64,000 nt of DNA from Bacteroidales bacterium (GTDB lineage: Bacteria > Bacteroidota > Bacteroidia > Bacteroidales > UBA932): the NCBI GenBank assembly GCA_017412645.1, contig JAFPWX010000019.1:1-64000 (forward strand). The letters are read 5' to 3'. Positions within the stretch are counted from its first letter, which is position 1. Each line of letters begins with the position of its first letter. Both the position numbers and the translations under genes were made by a program. This document shows positions 59,343-64,000 of the stretch, one piece after another. A model generated the notes under the pieces. It worked only from the letters and a program-made list of their open reading frames with translations, was not told the origin of the DNA and searched no databases.

Positions 59343-60380
59343 TTAGAGTTTCTCAAGCCTCTGCTGCAGTGCCTCCTGGTCGGCGGAATCCAAAAAAGCC
59401 GCGCGAACGGGCACTGCGAACAGGCGCTCCCGGATCTCCGGGGGAACATCACGGTCAAGGACGCGCACTGCGTCCTTTTCCGTTGTGAGGAGAGCCGCGG
59501 TGGGATGTTTGCGCACCGCCGTAGCTATCTGACCGACATCCCCCTTCGAGAAAGCGTGGTGGTCTGGGAACTTCAGCACTTCCACAATCTTGTAAGTGTC
59601 GCTGACGTGCGCCCGGAGCGGGGTGTCGTCGGCGATGCCGCTGAAAAGGACGGCGGTCTTGGAGTAGTTGTAGCGGGTGTCCGCCTGGTCCGGGAAGACA
59701 GGAACGGGTTCGCAGTATTCGACCGTGGTGAACCAGAGGGGCATGTCTTCGGGCAGACGGAGACGCTGCCTCCACTCTTCGCGTTCGCCGTCTTCCAGCA
59801 CCGACGGACACTTGGTGACGATCACGGCGTCGGCGTCTTTGATTCGTGACGGAAGATCGCGCAGCCGGCCGAATGGCAGCAGCCGGTCTTCGAAGATGGG
59901 ACGGCGGTAGTTCACGAGCACGATGTTGAGGCTGGCGTGCAGGCGCTTGTACTGGAAGGCATCGTCCAATACTATCAAATCGGCGGCGGGGCAGGGTGCG
60001 GAAGCAGTTGCGGCCGGGCTGTCCGCGCCAGCAACCAGCTTCGCGCAACCCTCCACGCGGTTCTTGTCCACCGCGACGGTGACCGCGGGGAACTTGCGCG
60101 CGATCTGGAGCGGCTCGTCCCCGGCAAAGGCGGCGGTGGAGTCGCGCCGCACAATCTGGAATCCTTTGCTCTTGCGCTTGTAACCGCTGGAGAGGACCGC
60201 CAGCGACGCACCGCCCCAGCGGTCGCTTTCCTGCAACAGCCTCAGAATCAATTCGGTATGGGGAGTCTTGCCGGTACCACCCACGGTTATATTACCCACA
60301 CAGACGGTGGGTACGGCGGCACCGGGGGCATTGCGCCAGGCCTTCGCCGCACGTGAGAGTATGAGGCGCTGGATGAGCAT
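59343..60380 (-). CDS. lpxK: Tetraacyldisaccharide 4'-kinase
   Basis: 345 residues. Phosphorylates lipid A disaccharide at the inner membrane. P-loop VCVGNITVGGTGKTPHTE, catalytic LIVLDDAFQYKRL, VLVNYRRPIFEDRLLPFGRLR, LLTTEKDAVR. N-terminus is short, lacking most of the usual membrane helix (begins MLIQRLILSRAAKAWRN). An Ala/Pro-rich insertion of about 17 residues precedes DLIVLDDAFQ. Nineteen bases downstream of frr; no alternative ATG lies further upstream. Confidence 0.94.
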   Translation of the reverse strand: MLIQRLILSRAAKAWRNAPGAAVPTVCVGNITVGGTGKTPHTELILRLLQESDRWGGASLAVLSSGYKRKSKGFQIVRRDSTAAFAGDEPLQIARKFPAVTVAVDKNRVEGCAKLVAGADSPAATASAPCPAADLIVLDDAFQYKRLHASLNIVLVNYRRPIFEDRLLPFGRLRDLPSRIKDADAVIVTKCPSVLEDGEREEWRQRLRLPEDMPLWFTTVEYCEPVPVFPDQADTRYNYSKTAVLFSGIADDTPLRAHVSDTYKIVEVLKFPDHHAFSKGDVGQIATAVRKHPTAALLTTEKDAVRVLDRDVPPEIRERLFAVPVRAAFLDSADQEALQQRLEKL

Positions 60381-60399
60381 CGGCCCTGCGTATGCGGCC

Positions 60400-60969
60400 T
60401 TAAACCGTGAGGATTTCCTTCTCCTTGGCGGCCACGAGATCGTCGATGGCCTTGATGTTCTTGTCCGTAATCTTCTGGACCTCGCCTTCGGCTTCCTTCT
60501 CGGTGTCTTCGCTCATGCCCTCGTTCTTCTGGGCCTTCTTGAGAAGCTCCATGGCGTCGCGGCGCTCGTTGCGCACGACCACCTTGGCGTTCTCGCCGGT
60601 AGCCTTGGCCTTCTTCACGAGCTCGCGGCGGCGATCCTCGGTGAGGGCGGGCACCACGCAGCGGATGACCTCGCCGTTGTTCTGCGGGGTGAGGCCGAGA
60701 TTGGCGTCCATGATGGCCTTTTCGATCTTGCCTATCATGCCCTTGTCCCACGGCTGGATGACCAGGGTCTTGGCGTCGGTTGCGGAGACGGACGACATCT
60801 GCGGAAGGGGGGTGCGGGTGCCGTAGTAGTCTACCAGGACGCTGTTGAAGATGGTGGGGTTGGCCTTTCCGAGACGGTAGGTCTTGAGGTCTTCCTCCAG
60901 GAACATGACGGCTTCCTGCATCTTCTCGTCGGCGCCGTCGAGGATCTGTTTTGCTCTTTCGTCTAACAT
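60400..60969 (-). CDS. frr: Ribosome recycling factor
   Basis: 189 residues, normal length. Splits the post-termination ribosome with EF-G. Typical start MLDERAKQILDGADEKMQEAVMFLEEDL, then GKANPTIFNSVLVDYYGTRTPLPQMSSVS and VVRNERRDAMELLKKAQK. Follows pyrH in the usual pyrH-frr order, 46 bases apart. Confidence 0.96.
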   Translation of the reverse strand: MLDERAKQILDGADEKMQEAVMFLEEDLKTYRLGKANPTIFNSVLVDYYGTRTPLPQMSSVSATDAKTLVIQPWDKGMIGKIEKAIMDANLGLTPQNNGEVIRCVVPALTEDRRRELVKKAKATGENAKVVVRNERRDAMELLKKAQKNEGMSEDTEKEAEGEVQKITDKNIKAIDDLVAAKEKEILTV

Positions 60970-61015
60970 ATCTTGTTTCGTTTATTCTCCGTCATTCCGG
61001 GCGGCCCCGGAAGCT

Positions 61016-61720
61016 CTATGCGTGCACCAGGGTGCCTATTTTTTCGCCTTCGAGGAGCCTGAGGAGCGCTCCGGCCTCGTTGATGTCGAATACCACGATG
61101 GGTACGGGACCCTGCTCGCAGAGCGCGAAGGCGGTCTGGTCCATTACGTGCAGACGGTTAACCAGACACTCGTGGAAGGTGATTTCGTCGTACTTGCGGG
61201 CGTCGGGATCCTTTTCGGGATCGGCAGTGTAGACGCCGTCGACGCGGGTGCCTTTCAGGAGGGCGTCGGCTCCGATTTCGAGAGCCCTGAGAGCGGCGCC
61301 GCTGTCCGTGCTGAAGAAGGGATTGCCGGTGCCTCCGGCGATGAGGGCCACTCCGCCTTCGTCCAGCACCTTGGCTGCCGATTCGCGCACGTAGCCCTTG
61401 GCGATGGGCTCCATGGGCGTGGCCGTGAAGACTTCGGCGTTTATGCCTTCGCTGCGGAGGGCCGATGCCAGCGCGAGCGAGTTGATGACCGTGGCCAGCA
61501 TGCCCATGCGGTCGCCGGTGACTCGGTCGTAGCCTTTGCCTATGCCCTGAATGCCGCGGAAGATATTGCCGCCGCCGTTCACGATGGCAATCTGGTAGCC
61601 TACGCGTACCGCCGCGGCGATCTCTGCCGCGAACTTTTTGAGACTGGCTTCGTCTATTCCCTTTCCGGCCGGGCCGCCGAGGCTCTCGCCGCTGAGTTTG
61701 AGTAGTACCCTTTTATACAT
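61016..61720 (-). CDS. pyrH: UMP kinase
   Basis: 234 residues from ATG at 61720 (MYKRVLLKLSGESLGGP); the frame is open far upstream but that part is antisense to sdhC and not conserved. Phosphorylates UMP to UDP. Motifs: IAIVNGGGNIFRG, DRMGMLATVINSLALASAL, GGTGNPFFSTDSGAALRALE, and DGVYTADPEKDPDA. Confidence 0.96.
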   Translation of the reverse strand: MYKRVLLKLSGESLGGPAGKGIDEASLKKFAAEIAAAVRVGYQIAIVNGGGNIFRGIQGIGKGYDRVTGDRMGMLATVINSLALASALRSEGINAEVFTATPMEPIAKGYVRESAAKVLDEGGVALIAGGTGNPFFSTDSGAALRALEIGADALLKGTRVDGVYTADPEKDPDARKYDEITFHECLVNRLHVMDQTAFALCEQGPVPIVVFDINEAGALLRLLEGEKIGTLVHA

Positions 61721-61740
61721 TTTCTTAGTTTTAGCAGGGA

Positions 61741-61748
61741 CAAAAATA
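61741..61748 (-). promoter_or_regulatory. -7 element for pyrH
   Basis: TATTTTTG on the minus strand, with a CTTG 20 bases upstream; 20 bases before the ATG. Divergent from the sdhC promoter. Confidence 0.6.
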
Positions 61749-61780
61749 TCGGAAAATTCGCAAACTTGCAAGAATTGAAG

Positions 61781-61788
61781 TATATTTG
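61781..61788 (+). promoter_or_regulatory. -7 element for sdhC
   Basis: TATATTTG, 31 bases before the ATG at 61820. The longer open frame from 61766 would start inside the promoter. Confidence 0.6.
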
Positions 61789-61819
61789 CAGCTATAAACT
61801 GAACCAAAACTCTCCGAAT

Positions 61820-62554
61820 ATGTTCATGCTCAACTCTTCCATAGGGAAGAAATTCGTCCAGGCCGTCTCCGGCGCGTTCCTCATTCTGTTTCTCCTGCTT
61901 CACGGAACCATCAATTTCTTTTCCGTGATCGACAGCTTCACCGGCAAGTTCGGAGCCCCCGACGGTCTCTTCATGAAAGGCTGCGAATTCATGGCCCTGC
62001 CCATCGTGGACATCATGGTCCCGATCCTGGCTCTCGGCTTTGTGATTCATATCGGTTTTGGTATCTGGCTCACTGTGGAGAACGTCCGTGCCCGCGGCGG
62101 CGTCAAGCGCTACGAGGTTGCATCCAAGGGAGCGGCCGACAGCTGGAGCGCCCGCAATATGGCGGTACTCGGCGTTATGGTCCTCGGTTTCCTGTTCTTC
62201 CATCTCGCCCACTTCTGGGCAAAGATGCAGCTTCAGGACTTCACCGGCGGAGAGGCGGAGAACCCCTATATGCTTCTGCTTCAGACCTTCGGAAATCCCT
62301 GGATTCTGGGCGGATACATCGTATGGTTCGTAGCAATCTTCCTCCATCTCGCCCACGGTTTCTGGAGCATGTTCCAGACCATAGGCTGGAACGGAGGCAA
62401 GTGGTTCGGCCGCCTCAAGGTCATCAGCGTCATCGTGGCAGCCCTCATCATCCTGCTCTTCGTGGCGTCTGCTGCAAACGCCTTCCTGCAGGACAACTTC
62501 ATCCAGCCCGACCTGCTCGACGCCCTCAAGGCCGCTGCAGTCCCGGCGGTTTAA
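61820..62554 (+). CDS. sdhC: Succinate dehydrogenase/fumarate reductase cytochrome b subunit
   Basis: 244 residues, diheme cytochrome b of the Bacteroidales SdhC/FrdC type with five hydrophobic helices: FVQAVSGAFLILFLLLHGTINF (heme His), VPILALGFVIHIGFGIWLTV (His), VLGVMVLGFLFFHLAHFW (His), GGYIVWFVAIFLHLAHGFWSM (His) and VISVIVAALIILLFVASAA. Anchors the flavoprotein and Fe-S subunits and passes electrons to or from menaquinone. The sdhA and sdhB genes normally follow; here rplM follows instead. Confidence 0.92.
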   Translation: MFMLNSSIGKKFVQAVSGAFLILFLLLHGTINFFSVIDSFTGKFGAPDGLFMKGCEFMALPIVDIMVPILALGFVIHIGFGIWLTVENVRARGGVKRYEVASKGAADSWSARNMAVLGVMVLGFLFFHLAHFWAKMQLQDFTGGEAENPYMLLLQTFGNPWILGGYIVWFVAIFLHLAHGFWSMFQTIGWNGGKWFGRLKVISVIVAALIILLFVASAANAFLQDNFIQPDLLDALKAAAVPAV

Positions 62555-62623
62555 AGCTGCCCGGCGGCAGGCCCAGAAAGGCAAAGCCGGCGCCGTTTTT
62601 TTTGATTTTTATAAATAAATTTA

Positions 62624-62631
62624 TACCTTTG
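62624..62631 (+). promoter_or_regulatory. Promoter of the rplM-rpsI operon
   Basis: TACCTTTG with TTTG 19 bases upstream (62601-62604), then an AT-rich leader to the GTG at 62692. Confidence 0.75.
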
Positions 62632-62657
62632 CGGTCCCTATTTTGCGTAGGGATCGC
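62631..62657 (+). promoter_or_regulatory. Palindrome at the rplM transcription start
   Basis: Arms 62631-62640 and 62648-62657 (GCGGTCCCTA/TAGGGATCGC, one G-T) with a seven-base loop. It overlaps the last base of the -7 element, so it may be a DNA operator; if transcription starts earlier, it could be an autoregulatory leader hairpin. Confidence 0.45.
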
Positions 62658-62691
62658 AAATTTTTGGTATAACTAATTAAAAATCAAGACA

Positions 62692-63147
62692 GTGGACACA
62701 CTTAGCTACAAAACAGTATCGCTGAACAGCGCAACTGTGGACAAGCAGTGGGTTGTCATCGATGCAACCGGTCTCACCCTTGGTCGTCTGGCCTCCAGGG
62801 TTGCTCTTGTCCTTCGCGGCAAGAACAAGCCCGGCTTCACCCCCAACGTCGACTGCGGCGACAACGTCATCGTAGTCAACGCCGAGAAGGTGGTGCTCAA
62901 AGGCAACAAGATGACCGATCGCGTGTACACCCGCTACACCGGATATCCCGGCGGACAGCGCTTCACCACGCCCAAGGAGATCCTCGCATCCAGCCATCCC
63001 GAAAGGCTTGTAGAGAAAGCAGTCAGGGGTATGCTTCCCAAAACCCGTCTTGGTGCAAAGCAGTTCGGTAACCTTCACGTATACGTAGGTCCCGAGCATC
63101 CGCACCAGGCACAGAACCCCAAAGAAATCACTTTAAAGGAACTTTAA
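62692..63147 (+). CDS. rplM: 50S ribosomal protein L13
   Basis: 151 residues with a GTG start (VDTLSYKTVSLNSATVDKQW). Family pattern: WVVIDATGLTLGRLASRVALVLRGK, DCGDNVIVVNAEKV, RYTGYPGG, and AVRGMLPKTRLG followed by LHVYVGPEHPHQAQ. Next to rpsI, as in most bacteria. Confidence 0.97.
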   Translation: MDTLSYKTVSLNSATVDKQWVVIDATGLTLGRLASRVALVLRGKNKPGFTPNVDCGDNVIVVNAEKVVLKGNKMTDRVYTRYTGYPGGQRFTTPKEILASSHPERLVEKAVRGMLPKTRLGAKQFGNLHVYVGPEHPHQAQNPKEITLKEL

Positions 63148-63156
63148 ACAGAGCAA

Positions 63157-63546
63157 ATGGAACAGACACACGCCCTTGGAAGACGTAAAGCAGCTGTCGC
63201 TCGCGTTTATCTCACCGCCGGCAAAGGCAACGTGACCATCAACGATCGCCCGCTGGAAGACTACTTCAAAGAAGAAGCCCTCCGCTACATCGTTAATCAG
63301 CCGTTCGCAGTCACCGGTACGGAAGGCCAGTTCGACACCAAGATCACCCTCGACGGTGGCGGTATCAAGGGACAGGCCGAGGCAGTAAGGCTTGGCATCG
63401 CCCGCGCCCTCTGCGAGATAGACAAGGAAGCATATCGTCCTGCTCTCAAGGCCGCCGGATTCCTCACCCGCGATGCACGCGAGGTCGAGCGCAAGAAACC
63501 CGGTCAGCCCGGAGCACGCCGCCGCTTCCAGTTCAGCAAACGTTAG
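63157..63546 (+). CDS. rpsI: 30S ribosomal protein S9
   Basis: 129 residues. Conserved GRRKAAVARVYLTAGKGNVTIN and the C-terminal TRDAREVERKKPGQPGARRRFQFSKR, whose basic tail reaches the P site. Nine bases after rplM. Confidence 0.97.
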   Translation: MEQTHALGRRKAAVARVYLTAGKGNVTINDRPLEDYFKEEALRYIVNQPFAVTGTEGQFDTKITLDGGGIKGQAEAVRLGIARALCEIDKEAYRPALKAAGFLTRDAREVERKKPGQPGARRRFQFSKR

Positions 63547-63676
63547 TATCGCTTTACTCAATTTTGTTGTTGCGGTTTAAACCCTTCAGAGGATAGTTGC
63601 CGCATCGCAAGCAAAGGTCCGGAGACCGGCCAGGTCCGCTACTCCGCCTTGAACAAAAACATTAACATTAATTAAA
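63547..63676 (+). promoter_or_regulatory. Leader region of rpsB
   Basis: 130 bp without a gene. Contains GGTCC-GGA-GACC-type and CCTTCAGAGG short pairings and an A-rich stretch just before the ATG, so an autoregulatory leader is possible, but no known structure is recognised. No clear TAnnTTTG is seen. Confidence 0.35.
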
Positions 63677-64000
63677 ATGTCAAGAACAAATTTCCAGGAA
63701 CTGCTTGATGCAGGCGTACACTTCGGACATCTCGCCCGCAAGTGGAACCCCAAGATGGCGCCCTATATCTTCGATCAGAAGAACGGCATCCACATCATCG
63801 ACCTGCACAAGACCGTCGTCAAGATAGACGAGGCAGCCGAAGAGATGAAAGCCCTCGCAAAGTCGGGCCGCAAGATCCTCTTCGTCGCCACCAAGAAACA
63901 GGCAAAGGACATCGTCGCCGAGAAGGCCACCGAGGTCGGAATGCCTTATGTAACTGAACGTTGGGCGGGCGGAATGCTCACCAACTTCCCCACCATCCGC
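63677..64000 (+). CDS. rpsB: 30S ribosomal protein S2, 5' part (cut by window edge)
   Basis: First 108 codons. [32 protein letters not shown], then [30 protein letters not shown] and [16 protein letters not shown] are diagnostic of S2. Probably followed by tsf outside the window. Confidence 0.96.
   Translation, partial: MSRTNFQELLDAGVHFGHLARKWNPKMAPYIFDQKNGIHIIDLHKTVVKIDEAAEEMKALAKSGRKILFVATKKQAKDIVAEKATEVGMPYVTERWAGGMLTNFPTIR

Noticed and set aside
61721..62584. Long upstream extension of the pyrH frame (522-codon open frame)
   Set aside because: It runs antisense to sdhC, is not like UMP kinase, and the conserved N-terminus MYKRVLLKLSG starts at 61720 behind its own promoter.
62555..62610. 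Rho-independent terminator after sdhC
   Set aside because: GCCGGCGCC followed by T-run is suggestive but no clean stem could be paired.

Overview
The window is chromosomal DNA of a GC-rich member of the phylum Bacteroidota, most likely order Bacteroidales. Supporting signs are SusC/SusD pairs, BACON and DUF5689 surface lipoproteins, fimbrillin-like modules, a DUF5686 outer-membrane protein, a SufBCD/IspE/LpxK core gene set, and promoters with the Bacteroidota -7 element TAnnTTTG upstream of many genes. No 16S rRNA lies in the window, so genus is not claimed; an uncultured gut Bacteroidales lineage is a guess.

Layout. 1-8.7 kb: 3' end of clpB, convergent aroC, then a tightly overlapped sufB-sufC-sufD-ispE-DUF5686 operon. 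8.7-12.9 kb: a structured repeat, an OB/TonB-C protein, an AT-rich lipoprotein, a RelB/PIN toxin-antitoxin pair, an alpha/beta hydrolase and tRNA-Gly. 13-38 kb: an accessory region bounded on the left by the 3' end of tRNA-Gly and on the right by a copy of that 3' end. It holds a ten-gene minus-strand Sus-type operon (SGNH hydrolase, fimbrillin-like lipoprotein, endonuclease/exonuclease/phosphatase, lipoprotein, SusC, SusD, two DUF5689 lipoproteins, an interrupted FISUMP lipoprotein, GDPD), a GLUG-repeat lipoprotein with a tiny leader gene, and a divergent TPR/HTH membrane regulator. 38-60 kb: core genes (dusB, aminopeptidase P, DUF3109, M16 homologue, TPR, U32 peptidase, phosphatase, tRNA-Leu, aroB, DUF1846, hemW, lpxK) interspersed with small lipoprotein cassettes. 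60-64 kb: frr, pyrH, sdhC, rplM, rpsI and the start of rpsB.

Working together: the Sus-type operon combines a SusCD importer with a surface nuclease-like enzyme, an esterase-like enzyme and a glycerophosphodiesterase. It looks like a scavenging system for phosphodiester-containing polymers or lipids; the substrate is inferred.

The most unusual feature is a family of roughly 75-80 bp palindromic elements inserted in frame inside unrelated core genes (ispE, hemW twice, DUF3109, and a half copy in the U32 peptidase). They always use the same strand and reading frame, so they add a related peptide to each protein, much like the palindromic elements of Rickettsia. A second structured repeat has one intergenic copy and one in-frame copy in the U32 gene. 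In addition, three accessory segments are flanked by duplicated 3' ends of the gene next to which they sit (tRNA-Gly, U32 peptidase, DUF1846). This suggests repeated integration at gene 3' ends, although no integrase is visible.
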